DNA from: Opitutia bacterium Tous-C1TDCM
GTDB taxonomy: Bacteria > Verrucomicrobiota > Verrucomicrobiia > Opitutales > Opitutaceae
Direction: 5' to 3'
Length of the DNA stretch: 52,745 nt
Assembly: GCA_002288455.1 (NCBI GenBank)
Contig: NEUS01000012.1
Span: forward strand, 1-52,745
In this document: positions 18,717 to 28,474 of the stretch, piece by piece
Layout: the number at the start of each line of letters is the position of its first letter
Numbering within the stretch: position 1 is the first letter of the stretch
Translations under genes and position numbers: made by a program
Notes under the pieces: generated by a model
The model's database searches: none
Seen by the model: only the letters and a program-made list of their open reading frames with translations
What the model was told of the DNA's origin: nothing

Positions 18717-18825
18717 GAAGTGGAAAGCGGACGCAGCGCGTCGTCGGGAGTCACCACGGACGGGGCCGGAAAATCCCTTACCGCAATCGCCGCGGCCCGG
18801 GGCCTGGTCCGGGCGGGGCAAATGC

Positions 18826-19728
18826 CTAACGCGGCCGGCGCAGCACGAGTTCGCGGTCGCTGCGCCGCTGCGCCTCGACCCCGTAGTCGGCGCGGAGCAA
18901 TTGCAGGAGCGCCGCCGTATTGTCCGCGCGCACCGTGCCGCTGACGCGCAGTTCGCCGAGCGCCGGCGACGCCAGGCTGAGGCTCACGTTGCCGTGGCGG
19001 TTGAAGAGTTCGACCGCCTCCCGCAGGGGCGTGTCGTTGAACTCGAGCCGCGGCACGCGCCAGGCCTGGCGTTCGGCCAATTCGGGAGCGGAAACCGCCA
19101 CGACCACAGGGGCCGCGGCCGCCGGCGCGAGGTCGGCGGCCGCGACCACGACGCTCGCCCCTTTGGCGACAAACGCGAGCGGCAGCACCGGCGCCGCGAC
19201 CGGATCGGCGGCGGCGCGGTCGACGGCGACACGACCTTCGGTCACGAGCACATTGACGTCGTCCGGGGCCAGTCGCACCGCGAAGGCGGTGCCCACGGCC
19301 CGCACGGCGACGCCGCCGGCGACCACGACGAAGGGGCGCGCGGCATCGTGCGCCACCTCGAAGTGAGCCTCGCCGCGCACCAGCGCGACGCGCCGGAGCG
19401 CCGGCGAAAATTCGACCCGGACCTGCGCGTCGCCGTTGAGCTCGATCCACGAGCCGTCGGCCAGGAGCTGGCGCACGGGCTGGATGAGGGTCGCGCTGGC
19501 CGTCGGTGCCGGGGCCAGTTCGCGGGTCCCGGGGCGCAGCCAGGCGAAACCGACGAGCACGGCGAGACCGAGCGAGGCGGCGGCGACCGCGGCCCGGCGC
19601 CGGAGCCGGCGGCGCTGTTGCACGCGGCGCTCGACCGCGGCGCGCACGGCATCGGCCGTGGCGGCGCGGCCGGGCCAGTCGAGCGCGTGGTCCGCGGAGA
19701 GCGGCGGAGTGGGCGGGCCTTCGGGCAT
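18826..19728 (-). CDS. FecR-family anti-sigma/sigma-regulator
   Basis: About 300 residues. The N-terminal cytoplasmic part is short; one transmembrane helix lies near residues 45-62 (AAVAAASLGLAVLVGFAWL) after an arginine-rich stretch. The periplasmic FecR domain contains DGSWIELNGDAQVRV, LVRGEAHFEVAHD, VVVAGGVAVRAVGTAFAVR and VNVLVTEGRVAV. The C-terminus has an STN-like/DUF4974 fold (LEFNDTPLREAVELFNRHG). It would hold the sigma factor encoded just upstream and relay occupancy of the STN receptor. It starts 2 bases after the sigma gene stop. Confidence 0.93.
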   Translation of the reverse strand: MPEGPPTPPLSADHALDWPGRAATADAVRAAVERRVQQRRRLRRRAAVAAASLGLAVLVGFAWLRPGTRELAPAPTASATLIQPVRQLLADGSWIELNGDAQVRVEFSPALRRVALVRGEAHFEVAHDAARPFVVVAGGVAVRAVGTAFAVRLAPDDVNVLVTEGRVAVDRAAADPVAAPVLPLAFVAKGASVVVAAADLAPAAAAPVVVAVSAPELAERQAWRVPRLEFNDTPLREAVELFNRHGNVSLSLASPALGELRVSGTVRADNTAALLQLLRADYGVEAQRRSDRELVLRRPR

Positions 19729-19730
19729 GG

Positions 19731-20273
19731 TCAGAGCTTCGCGTCGGCGGCGGTCAGGCCGCGGCGGCGGAGATAATCGGCGCAGCGCCGCGTGCCGCGG
19801 GCGACCTGCACCTCGACGGTGCGCTCGGAGAGACCGAGGCGTTGGGCGACCTCGCGTTGCGAGAGGCCGGAAAGTTTGCGCAGGACGACGATCTCGCGGC
19901 AACGGTCGGGCAAATCCGCGATGGCCGCGGCGACGAGTTCGATTTTTTCCGCGGTGGTGAGGACATCGGCCGGAGTGGGACCATCCTCAGCCACGGGCAA
20001 CGCGGCCAAATCCCTTACGGCCACGAGCGGCGAAGCCTGGTCGCGGCGCAGGAGGTCCAAAGCGCGGTTGCGGGCGATCTTGAAAAGAAAGGCGCGGGCG
20101 CAGCCGATTTGCCGCCCGGCGAAAGCGGTCCAGATGCGGAGGAGCGAGTCCTGCACGACATCGTCGACATCGCGCACCCCGGGAAACGCGCGCTGCACAT
20201 AGGCGCGCAGCGCGCCGCGGTGAAGATCGACCTCTTCGGAAAACCAGCGGTCGCGGTCGGTGGGGGGAGGCAT
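19731..20273 (-). CDS. FecI-like ECF RNA polymerase sigma factor
   Basis: A 180-residue sigma-70-family protein. Region 2 includes LRAYVQRAFPGVRDVDDVVQ and FKIARNRALDLLRR; region 4 includes LPDRCREIVVLRKLSGLSQ followed by EVAQRLGLSERTVEVQVARG, the DNA-binding helix-turn-helix. Size and pairing with FecR place it in the FecI-type extracytoplasmic group. It probably directs transcription of the downstream receptor, hydrolase and sulfatase genes after the receptor signals. A motif-level promoter could not be identified. Confidence 0.94.
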   Translation of the reverse strand: MPPPTDRDRWFSEEVDLHRGALRAYVQRAFPGVRDVDDVVQDSLLRIWTAFAGRQIGCARAFLFKIARNRALDLLRRDQASPLVAVRDLAALPVAEDGPTPADVLTTAEKIELVAAAIADLPDRCREIVVLRKLSGLSQREVAQRLGLSERTVEVQVARGTRRCADYLRRRGLTAADAKL

Positions 20274-20383
20274 CGCGAAGGTGACGCAGGCAGCGCGAAA
20301 GCGGCGGACGGTTCAAGCGCGGAGTGGGCGCGCCGTCTTTCCGGCGCCGACACCTGCAAGGAACTCCGATCCGCGGGCCGCCC

Positions 20384-21598
20384 TCACCGGCCGCGCTCCG
20401 CCCCCGCGGTCCGGTGGCGCGCCCGATAGGCGTACGGGCTTTCGCCCGTCTCGCGCCGGAACGCCACGCTCAGGTAGCTCGCGCTCTCGAAGCCGGCGAG
20501 CTCCGCCACCACCGCGATCGCCACTTCGCTCTCCGCCAGGAGATGCTGCGCCCGCGCGATCTTCTGCCGCACGATCTGCCGGTGCGGCGAATGGCCCAGC
20601 GCCGCCTTGAATTTCCGTTCCAGCAACGTCCGCGACATCGGCACCGCCCGCAGCAGGTCCGCGACCCCGATGTTCGCGCCGGCGTGTTCGCGGATGTAGC
20701 GCACCGCCTGCGCCACGCGCCGGTCCGCGACCGCCACGCTGTCCGTCGACTGGCGCTCCACCACGCGCACCGGCGCCACGAAAGTCGTGCGCTTCGCCGG
20801 GCGGTCCCCCGCCATCATCCGCGCCAGCATCGCCGCCGCCTCGTAGCCCGTGCGCCGCGCATTCGGCTGCACGCTGCTCAGCGGCGGGGTGCACAGCTCG
20901 CAGAGCACCTCGTCGTCGTCGACCCCGAGCACCGCGATCTCGTCGGGCACGCTCCAGCCGCGCAATTGGCAGGCCTCGAGCACCTGCTGCGCGCGGCCGT
21001 CGTAGCACGCGAAAACCGCCAGCGGCCGCGGCAATTTCGCCAACGCCTCCGCCAACTCCCGGCTCTCCGCATCCGACCCCGGCCGCCGCACCCGCCGGGG
21101 CACCGCTCCCACCGCCGCGCAGGTGCCGCCGGCCCGCTGCACCAGCCGCGCGAACGCCGCCCCGCGCTGCCGCGCCCAGAGGAACTGCGGGTCGCCCGCG
21201 AACGCGAAATGCCGGAAGCCTTTGCCGAGAAAATGCTCCGCCGCCAGCGCCGCCACCGCCCCGTTGTCGACGCTCACGCGGGGAAACTCCGACGCAAACC
21301 GCTCGGCGCTCACATCCACCACCGGCAGCCGCGTGCGCTTCAGCGCCGCCGCGATCCGCGGCGAATCCACCCGCGCGATGATGCCGTCGCCCTGCCAATC
21401 CCGCAGCCAGCCCGGCAACGGCCCGAGCCGCGCCTGTTCCGTGAAACGCACCGCCCAGCGCGCGCCCGTCCGCGTCCAGTCCCGCACGCCGTAAAGCAAA
21501 TCCCGCCCGTAGCGGTTCGAGGTCTCGATCAGCAGCGCCACCTTGTACGTGCGCGCCGCCGGCGCGGCGGAAAAGGCGGGCGCGGCGGACGGAGGCAT
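20384..21598 (-). CDS. xylR: XylR-type regulator: sugar-binding domain plus AraC HTH
   Basis: A 404-residue fusion typical of XylR. Residues about 17-280 form a LacI/periplasmic-binding-like sensor ([59 protein letters not shown]). Residues about 290-395 form an AraC double helix-turn-helix ([20 protein letters not shown] then [19 protein letters not shown]). It is transcribed divergently from xylA with 113 bases between starts, the classical xylose-switch arrangement: D-xylose binding should activate the isomerase promoter. Confidence 0.9.
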   Translation of the reverse strand: MPPSAAPAFSAAPAARTYKVALLIETSNRYGRDLLYGVRDWTRTGARWAVRFTEQARLGPLPGWLRDWQGDGIIARVDSPRIAAALKRTRLPVVDVSAERFASEFPRVSVDNGAVAALAAEHFLGKGFRHFAFAGDPQFLWARQRGAAFARLVQRAGGTCAAVGAVPRRVRRPGSDAESRELAEALAKLPRPLAVFACYDGRAQQVLEACQLRGWSVPDEIAVLGVDDDEVLCELCTPPLSSVQPNARRTGYEAAAMLARMMAGDRPAKRTTFVAPVRVVERQSTDSVAVADRRVAQAVRYIREHAGANIGVADLLRAVPMSRTLLERKFKAALGHSPHRQIVRQKIARAQHLLAESEVAIAVVAELAGFESASYLSVAFRRETGESPYAYRARHRTAGAERGR

Positions 21599-21630
21599 CG
21601 GCCGCGAGCCAGCCGGCGCCGGTGTTAAAA

Positions 21631-21657
21631 ATCAAAAGAAATGTGCGGATCTTTGTT
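21631..21657. promoter_or_regulatory. Candidate XylR operator between xylR and xylA
   Basis: The only AT-rich stretch of the divergent intergenic region (21599-21711). It holds an imperfect inverted repeat, ATCAAAAGA at 21631-21639 and TCTTTGTT at 21650-21657, with one unpaired base. Position fits an AraC-type activator site. No confident -35/-10 pair was found, so this is a candidate only. Confidence 0.4.
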
Positions 21658-21711
21658 ACCGCCCCGGCCCGCCGATGCGCTATGCTCCCGCCCTTTCCTC
21701 CCCTGCACCTC

Positions 21712-23043
21712 ATGAAAAAATCCCGCGCTTATTTCTCCGGCATCCCGACCGTCGCCCACGAAGGCCCCAAGTCCGACCGCGCCCTCGCGTTCAAGCACTA
21801 CAACCCCGACGAAATCGTCGACGGCAAGCCGATGGCCGAGCACCTCCGCTTCTCCGTCGCCTACTGGCACGCCTTCCGCGGCACCGGCTCCGATCCCTTC
21901 GGCCCCGGCACCATCGTGCGCCCCTGGGAGGCCGGCAAAGATCCCGTTTCCGTCGCCAAGGTCCGCATGGAAGCCGCCTTCGAGTTCTGCCAAAAAATCC
22001 GCGCGCCCTTCTATTGCTTCCACGACCGCGACATCGCCCCCGAAGGCCGCACGCTGGCGGAGTCGAACCGCAACCTCGACGCCGTCGTCGCCCACGCGAA
22101 ACAGCTTCAGCAGGCCACCGGCGTGAAACTCCTCTGGGGCACGGCCAACCTCTTCTCCAATCCGCGCTACATGTGCGGCGCGTCGACCAACCCCGACGCG
22201 CACGTCTTCGCCTACGCCGCCGCGCAGGTGAAGAAAGCCCTCGACGTCACCAAGGAACTCGGCGGCGAGAACTACGTCTTCTGGGGCGGCCGCGAGGGCT
22301 ACGAGACGCTGCTGAACACGAACCTGAAGCGCGAACAGGACCACCTCGCGCGATTCCTCCATCTCGCCGTCGACTACGCCCGCAGCATCGGTTTCAAGGG
22401 CCAGTTTTTGATCGAGCCGAAGCCGAAGGAGCCGACCAAGCACCAGTACGACTTCGACGTCGCCAGCGGCATCGCCTTCCTCCGCACCTACGGCCTCGAG
22501 AACCACTTCAAGTTCAACATCGAGACCAACCACGCCACCCTCGCCGGCCACACCTTCCAGCACGAGATCGAGGTCGCCGCCGCGGCCGGCATGCTCGGTT
22601 CGATCGACGCCAACGCCGGCGATCTCCTGCTCGGCTGGGATACCGACCAGTTCAACACCGATGTCCGCGAGCTCACCCTCGCCATGATCTCGATCCTCAA
22701 GGCCGGCGGTCTCGGCACCGGCGGCTTCAACTTCGACGCCAAGCTGCGCCGCCCGTCCATCGATCCCGAGGATCTCTTCCACGCCCACATCGGCGGCATG
22801 GACGCCTACGCCCTCGCGTTCAAGTTGGCGCGACGGATCCTGGCCGAAGGCAAATTCGAGAAGTTCGTCGCCGACCGCTACGCCAGCTTCGATGCCGGGT
22901 TCGGCCGCGACATCGAGACCGGCAAAGCCAACTTCCGCAGCCTCGAGAAACTGGTGCTCACCAAGCTCGGCGAGCCGGTGCCGAAGTCCGGCAAACAGGA
23001 GTATCTGGAAAACTTGCTCATGAGCTATTTGCACGGCGCCTGA
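21712..23043 (+). CDS. xylA: Xylose isomerase
   Basis: A 443-residue class II xylose isomerase converting D-xylose to D-xylulose. Conserved elements are in order: [16 protein letters not shown] near the N-terminus, the catalytic-histidine strand [14 protein letters not shown], the first metal glutamate in [33 protein letters not shown], and the metal-binding aspartates in SIDANAGD and [10 protein letters not shown]. Start ATG 21712 gives the usual [12 protein letters not shown] beginning; ATG 21682 in frame is an alternative adding ten residues. It is divergent from xylR and ends with a strong terminator. No xylulokinase is nearby. Confidence 0.97.
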   Translation: MKKSRAYFSGIPTVAHEGPKSDRALAFKHYNPDEIVDGKPMAEHLRFSVAYWHAFRGTGSDPFGPGTIVRPWEAGKDPVSVAKVRMEAAFEFCQKIRAPFYCFHDRDIAPEGRTLAESNRNLDAVVAHAKQLQQATGVKLLWGTANLFSNPRYMCGASTNPDAHVFAYAAAQVKKALDVTKELGGENYVFWGGREGYETLLNTNLKREQDHLARFLHLAVDYARSIGFKGQFLIEPKPKEPTKHQYDFDVASGIAFLRTYGLENHFKFNIETNHATLAGHTFQHEIEVAAAAGMLGSIDANAGDLLLGWDTDQFNTDVRELTLAMISILKAGGLGTGGFNFDAKLRRPSIDPEDLFHAHIGGMDAYALAFKLARRILAEGKFEKFVADRYASFDAGFGRDIETGKANFRSLEKLVLTKLGEPVPKSGKQEYLENLLMSYLHGA

Positions 23044-23065
23044 GCCGGTTTCGATTTTCCTTCCG

Positions 23066-23102
23066 CCGCCGGTTCCGATTCGGGACCGGCGGTTTTTGTT
23101 TT
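23066..23102 (+). terminator. Intrinsic terminator of xylA
   Basis: Arms 23066-23076 and 23082-23092 form an 11-bp GC-rich stem with one G-U pair and the 5-base loop GATTC, followed by TTTTTGTTTT. It starts 23 bases after the xylA stop. This is a textbook Rho-independent terminator and separates xylA from the next gene. Confidence 0.92.
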
Positions 23103-23165
23103 CGCCGGGATTGCCTCGACGTCACCGACGGCACCGGCGCAAAACCTCCGTGTCTGACGCGCACC

Positions 23166-24098
23166 ATGCCCCCCTCCTCTTTCCGCTTTTCCGCCCTCCG
23201 CGCGCTCCTGCCGGCGCTTTGCTGGGCGGCCGCAGCGACCGCCGCGCCGGCTCCTTCCGCCGTCGACGTCGTCCGCGAGCAGGTGCTGCGCATGACCGAA
23301 TTCCTCGACACCACGCTGCCCGGCGTCCTCGGCGAACGGAACATCACGATCGCGTTCAAACCGAAGTTCGGCGACCTGCGCGACGAGGAATACCTCCGAT
23401 TCCCGGTCGAGCTGCGCTACGGTCTCACCAAGAAATGGGAACTGCGCGGTGGCCTCGTGCCTTTCACCCCCAGCCCCCTCAATACCGGCCGCGACCATCG
23501 CTGGGGGCCCGGCGAAGCCCGCCTCGGCGCCCGCTACGATCTCGGTCCTTTCCTTGGCTTCTTCGACGATACCACGCTCGGTTTCGAGACCCGCATCCCG
23601 CTCGGCAAACCGCCGGTGGAACTCAACGACCACTACACCCACCTTAAGCCTTCGATCGCGGCCGCCCGCCAACTGCTCGGCTGGCCCGCGACGACGTTTT
23701 ACGCCAACCTCAGCTACGACCGCAGCGTCAAGCTCACCGACCGCGGCCCGCCGCCGCCGGAAGTCGTCCGCCGCCACGTGATCGAGGCCGTGCCCGGCCT
23801 GCTCTACAAGCCGTCCGAACTCGGCTACTTTGCCGAGTATCGCATCCGCCGGATCGCCGAGCCCGGCGAGTACCGCCTCGGCCATGAAATCCAATTCGGC
23901 ACCATCTGGGATGTGCCGCTCGCGCGTTCGGCGACGTGGAAGGTTCCCGGCAAGTGGCAACTCGAACTCGCCTACCGCGTCGGCCACGAAGAAGGCCGCA
24001 GCACCGACCACGGGGTGTACGCCCGCGTCAATTGGCGCACGACCCTGCGCGAAGTCCTCGACTATACCGGCGCCGGTTCGGCCAAACCGGCGCGCTGA
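23166..24098 (+). CDS. Exported outer-membrane barrel-like protein, function unknown
   Basis: A 310-residue protein with signal peptide MPPSSFRFSALRALLPALCW ending near ATAAPA. The mature part alternates polar and hydrophobic residues in short strands rich in Tyr, Arg and Gly (YLRFPVELRYGL, WELRGGLVPFTPSP, ARLGARYDLG, LGFETRIPLG), like porin or MetA-pathway-type beta-barrels. It ends in KPAR rather than an aromatic residue, so a canonical C-terminal barrel signal is absent. It is separated from xylA by a terminator. No enzymatic motif is visible. Confidence 0.75.
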   Translation: MPPSSFRFSALRALLPALCWAAAATAAPAPSAVDVVREQVLRMTEFLDTTLPGVLGERNITIAFKPKFGDLRDEEYLRFPVELRYGLTKKWELRGGLVPFTPSPLNTGRDHRWGPGEARLGARYDLGPFLGFFDDTTLGFETRIPLGKPPVELNDHYTHLKPSIAAARQLLGWPATTFYANLSYDRSVKLTDRGPPPPEVVRRHVIEAVPGLLYKPSELGYFAEYRIRRIAEPGEYRLGHEIQFGTIWDVPLARSATWKVPGKWQLELAYRVGHEEGRSTDHGVYARVNWRTTLREVLDYTGAGSAKPAR

Positions 24099-24169
24099 GC
24101 GGCCCCACCGGGGAGGTTGGTCCCGTCTCCCCGGTAACTTGTTTCACGCCTCCCTCCGGCGGATCGATC

Positions 24170-24217
24170 TTTCACCCTTCAACTTTCACCTTTCAACCGC
24201 CGCGCCGCAGGCGCGGC
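24170..24217 (+). repeat. Four YTTCAMC heptamers followed by an 8-bp hairpin
   Basis: Heptamers TTTCACC, CTTCAAC, TTTCACC and TTTCAAC fill 24170-24197 without gaps. A perfect 8-bp stem with a GCA loop follows at 24199-24217. The arrangement mirrors that at 6109-6161. It sits between convergent genes (stops at 24098 and 24225), where the hairpin could also serve as a shared 3' structure. Confidence 0.65.
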
Positions 24218-24224
24218 CCGCGGC

Positions 24225-25184
24225 TCAAGGCGCGTGCTTCGCTTCGCCCGGCGCGAGCCCCAGCGCCCACAGAATGCCGCCGAGCAAATGTTGCTGGAAC
24301 TGCTGCGCGACCTCGGGCGAATTCTTCCGGCCCTGCTTGTCCGTGTGCGCCGGATCCCAGACATCCTCGCGGTGCCCGAGCGACGTGTAGAAGACACGGC
24401 CCTTGCCGTGCGTGCGCGACCAGGCGATCGCGTTGTGGCCCGGGGCCTTCGTCTGGGGATGCTTGTCCAGCGAGACGAGCGAATGCACGCGGGCCTGATT
24501 GTAGTCTTTGAATTCGTAGATCTCGTCGAAGACCGTCCACGTCGCCGGCAAGCCCGCGCAGGCCGCGTGTTTCGGATCGTCGACCTTGCACTCGACCGTC
24601 ACCTGCGGGCCGTGCGTGCGGAACGCGCCGCCGATCATCGCCACGTAGGGCGGAAAGCCCGCGAACCGGCCCGATTTGTGAAACGTATCCGTCGCGGCGT
24701 GCACGCCGATGAAGCCTTTGCCCGAGGCCACCCAATCGACCAGGGCCTGCTTGTCCGGCAACGGCAGATCGCCCGTCGTGCTCGCGAACAGCACCGCATC
24801 GTAATTTTTCAGATTGGCCGGGCTGAGCTTTTGCAGCACCGCCGCCAACTGCGGCGTCCATTTTTCCCAATACGCCTTCTCGTCCGCGGCGAACTTCTTC
24901 AGCGCCTCGACGTGCGCCGGATCTTCGGCGCCCTTCGGACCCGGGCGCGGCCGGCCCGGCGCGGCCGGCATGCCCGACGGCTGGCTGGCAAACTCGACCG
25001 TGAACTTGCCCGACTTCGCGGCCATCTCCGCGAGAATCCGTTCGGCCGTGGGAATCGAACTGTGGCGGAAGCCGGCGGTGACGGTCACCACGAGGACTTT
25101 TTTCGGCGCGTCGGCGGCGACCGCCGCCAACGGCAGCGCGACCAAAGCGAGCAGGAAACGGAAGCAACGGGAGGAGATGTTCAT
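24225..25184 (-). CDS. Secreted ThuA-domain protein
   Basis: A 319-residue protein with signal peptide MNISSRCFRFLLALVALPLA then AVAA. The ThuA (class I glutamine-amidotransferase-like) fold spans nearly the whole mature chain: VLVVTVTAGFRHSSIPTAE, LKNYDAVLFASTTGDLPLP, GFIGVHAATDTFHKSGRF, MIGGAFRTHGP, and a C-terminal GKGRVFYTSLGHREDVW. ThuA homologues occur widely in Verrucomicrobiota and Planctomycetota with sugar-modifying or dehydrogenase modules; their reaction is not firmly established, though relatives work in trehalose or keto-sugar metabolism. It is divergent from the POT transporter gene. Confidence 0.88.
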   Translation of the reverse strand: MNISSRCFRFLLALVALPLAAVAADAPKKVLVVTVTAGFRHSSIPTAERILAEMAAKSGKFTVEFASQPSGMPAAPGRPRPGPKGAEDPAHVEALKKFAADEKAYWEKWTPQLAAVLQKLSPANLKNYDAVLFASTTGDLPLPDKQALVDWVASGKGFIGVHAATDTFHKSGRFAGFPPYVAMIGGAFRTHGPQVTVECKVDDPKHAACAGLPATWTVFDEIYEFKDYNQARVHSLVSLDKHPQTKAPGHNAIAWSRTHGKGRVFYTSLGHREDVWDPAHTDKQGRKNSPEVAQQFQQHLLGGILWALGLAPGEAKHAP

Positions 25185-25305
25185 CGGGGTCGAGGGTGCG
25201 CCAGCGTCGCACCGACCGGACCGGCGACGCACGCCAAAAAGCCGGCGTCGCCCCGCGATTTCCCTCTTGGCCGGCTCCGTCCCGGCCGGCACGCTGCCGC
25301 CCTGC

Positions 25306-26808
<1,503 letters not shown>

Positions 26809-26829
26809 TCCCGAAATGCGCCGGCGAGA

Positions 26830-26850
26830 GTTGAAGGTTGAGTAGCTGAA
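26830..26850 (-). repeat. Degenerate heptamer repeat (minus orientation)
   Basis: On the minus strand three in-phase heptamers read TTCAGCT, ACTCAAC and CTTCAAC, one exact and two degenerate members of the YTTCAMC class. It sits 21 bases after the POT transporter stop, upstream of gdx. Confidence 0.45.
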
Positions 26851-26887
26851 AAATCGATCCGTCGCGGCCCGGAGCATGCAGCCGCCG

Positions 26888-26922
26888 CCCGCCGGATTTG
26901 CTGGCGGGACCGGCGACCCGCC
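26888..26922 (+). promoter_or_regulatory. Mutually exclusive hairpins just upstream of gdx
   Basis: GGCGGG at 26903-26908 can pair perfectly with CCCGCC at 26888-26893 (9-base loop) or with CCCGCC at 26917-26922 (8-base loop). The second hairpin ends 13 bases before the ATG at 26936 and would occlude the initiation region. This is the geometry of a translational switch, and Gdx genes are often riboswitch-controlled, but the known guanidine aptamer consensus features were not found. In such GC-rich DNA this could be chance. Confidence 0.3.
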
Positions 26923-26935
26923 GCAGCCTCGCGGC

Positions 26936-27253
26936 ATGCATTGGACGCTGCTCTTCATCGCCGCCGTTTTCGAAATCGTCTGGGCCGTCGGCCTCAAATC
27001 CACCGCCGGCTTCACCCGCCTCTGGCCCAGCCTCGGCGTCGGCGCCGCCCTCGTCGCCAGCGTCGGTCTGCTCGCCCTCGCCGCCCGGGGGCTCCCGATC
27101 GGCACCGCCTACGCCGTTTGGACCGGTATCGGCGCCGCGGGTACGGCCCTCGCCGGCATCGCGTTCTTCGGCGAAAGCGCGTCGCCGGCCCGCCTCGTCT
27201 GCCTCGGCCTCATCGTCGCCGGCGTTGCCGGATTGAAGTTCTTCGCGAAGTAA
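26936..27253 (+). CDS. gdx: SMR-family guanidinium exporter (Gdx/SugE type)
   Basis: A 105-residue, four-helix small multidrug-resistance protein. It matches the SugE/Gdx subgroup along its whole length: Glu in helix 1 ([20 protein letters not shown]), [38 protein letters not shown] and a short basic tail. The SugE/Gdx group exports guanidinium in exchange for protons as a dual-topology dimer. Start ATG 26936 gives the family's standard length; an upstream in-frame ATG at 26876 would add 20 proline-rich residues. The oxygenase gene begins 14 bases downstream. Confidence 0.92.
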   Translation: MHWTLLFIAAVFEIVWAVGLKSTAGFTRLWPSLGVGAALVASVGLLALAARGLPIGTAYAVWTGIGAAGTALAGIAFFGESASPARLVCLGLIVAGVAGLKFFAK

Positions 27254-27267
27254 ACCTCACTGCCGCG

Positions 27268-27885
27268 ATGCCGATCCGCGCCTGGTTTCCGACCTTCGTC
27301 TATTGCGAGCCCCTGCAGAAAAACGGCCTCGCCCGCCTCAACACGGATCTGGCCGACGAATGCCGCCGGCTGCGCGATTTCGACGCCGCCGGCCGCCGTT
27401 GGTCCGCCAAAAACTACCCCGGCGGCTACACCAGCTACGCGTCGATGAACGAGCTGCACCGCTTCTCGAGCACGTTCGCCGAACTCGAAAAGAAACTGGA
27501 TCGCCACGTCCGCACCTTCGCCCGGCATCTGGACATGGATCTGCGCGGCAAAAAAATCCGCCTCACCGACTTCTGGGTGAACATCATGCCGCCCACCGCC
27601 GCCCACTCGCTGCACCTCCATCCCCTTTCCTTCATCAGCGGCACCTACTACGTCGCCACGCCCGCCGGCTGCTCCGGCCTGAAATTCGAGGACCCGCGCC
27701 TCGAACGCTTCATGGCCGCGCCCCCGAAAAAATCCGGCGCGCGCCGCGACAACCAGGTCCATGTCACCTACCCCGCCGAAGCCGGCAACGTCATCCTCTT
27801 TGAAAGCTGGCTCCGCCACGAGGTCGCCGCCAACCGCGTCGCCGACGAACGCATCAGTGTCAGCTTCAACTACAATTGGTCGTGA
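27268..27885 (+). CDS. 2-oxoglutarate/Fe(II)-dependent oxygenase-like protein
   Basis: A 205-residue cytoplasmic protein of the putative 2OG-Fe(II) oxygenase group (TIGR02466-like). Candidate metal ligands are His116 and/or His118 in SLHLHPLSFISGTYYV and distal His184 in WLRHEV; Arg195 in ERISVSFNYNW fits the 2-oxoglutarate-binding arginine. The double-stranded beta-helix core spans roughly residues 98-203. The substrate is unknown. It starts 14 bases after gdx and overlaps the next gene, implying a shared transcript. Confidence 0.83.
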   Translation: MPIRAWFPTFVYCEPLQKNGLARLNTDLADECRRLRDFDAAGRRWSAKNYPGGYTSYASMNELHRFSSTFAELEKKLDRHVRTFARHLDMDLRGKKIRLTDFWVNIMPPTAAHSLHLHPLSFISGTYYVATPAGCSGLKFEDPRLERFMAAPPKKSGARRDNQVHVTYPAEAGNVILFESWLRHEVAANRVADERISVSFNYNWS

Positions 27886-28474
27886 GCCCCGCCTCCTTCC
27901 GCCGGCGAATCCGCCGCCGCCGCCGGCCCGGCTCTTCGTCGCGATCGCCTTGCCGGATTCCGTCCGCGCCGACCTCGCCCGGCACGCCCGGCCGATCGAG
28001 GGCGTGACGTGGACCCCGCCGGAACAACTCCACCTCACGCTGCGCTTTCTCGGCGAGCTCGACAGCCCCGCCGAAGAACGCGTGCGCGAGCGGCTCCGCG
28101 GGATCCGCGTCGAGCCCTTCATTTTGCCGCTCGAGGGCCTGGGTACTTTTCCGCCCCAGGTTCCGGCCCGCGTGCTCTGGCTCGGGATCGGGCGCGGCCA
28201 CCCGCGACTTTTCCAACTGCGGCAACGCCTCGACGATGCCTTGATCGCCGCCGGCCTGACCTTGGATCTGAGGACGTTCCAGCCCCACGTCACGCTTGCC
28301 CGCATGACCGAACTCGCCGGCCCGGCGCTCGCCGCGTGGGCGAAGTCGAGCCGCCAACTCGCCGCCCCGCCCTTCCGCGTCGCCGCCATCGATCTTTGCG
28401 CGAGCACATTGCGTCCGGAAGGGGCCGTTCACACGTTGCACGAGAGGTTCCCGCTCGCGGGGCCCACCGCATGA
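27857..28474 (+). CDS. thpR: RNA 2',3'-cyclic phosphodiesterase (ThpR/LigT)
   Basis: About 205 residues with the two catalytic HxTL motifs of the 2H phosphoesterase family, HLTL (59-62) and HVTL (144-147), separated by the usual distance, and the entry segment ARLFVAIALPDSVR. ThpR hydrolyses RNA 2',3'-cyclic phosphates and was first seen as an RNA ligase. The start is uncertain: GTG 27857 is the nearest usable codon and overlaps the oxygenase gene by 29 bases; the frame stays open further upstream but reads low-complexity Ser/Thr/Pro. The 3' end overlaps the next ATG. Confidence 0.88.
   Translation: MSASTTIGREPRLLPPANPPPPPARLFVAIALPDSVRADLARHARPIEGVTWTPPEQLHLTLRFLGELDSPAEERVRERLRGIRVEPFILPLEGLGTFPPQVPARVLWLGIGRGHPRLFQLRQRLDDALIAAGLTLDLRTFQPHVTLARMTELAGPALAAWAKSSRQLAAPPFRVAAIDLCASTLRPEGAVHTLHERFPLAGPTA

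Noticed and set aside
26809..26935. Guanidine riboswitch upstream of gdx
   Set aside because: I looked for ykkC, mini-ykkC (ACGR loops) and type III features and did not find them. Only the alternative hairpins remain.
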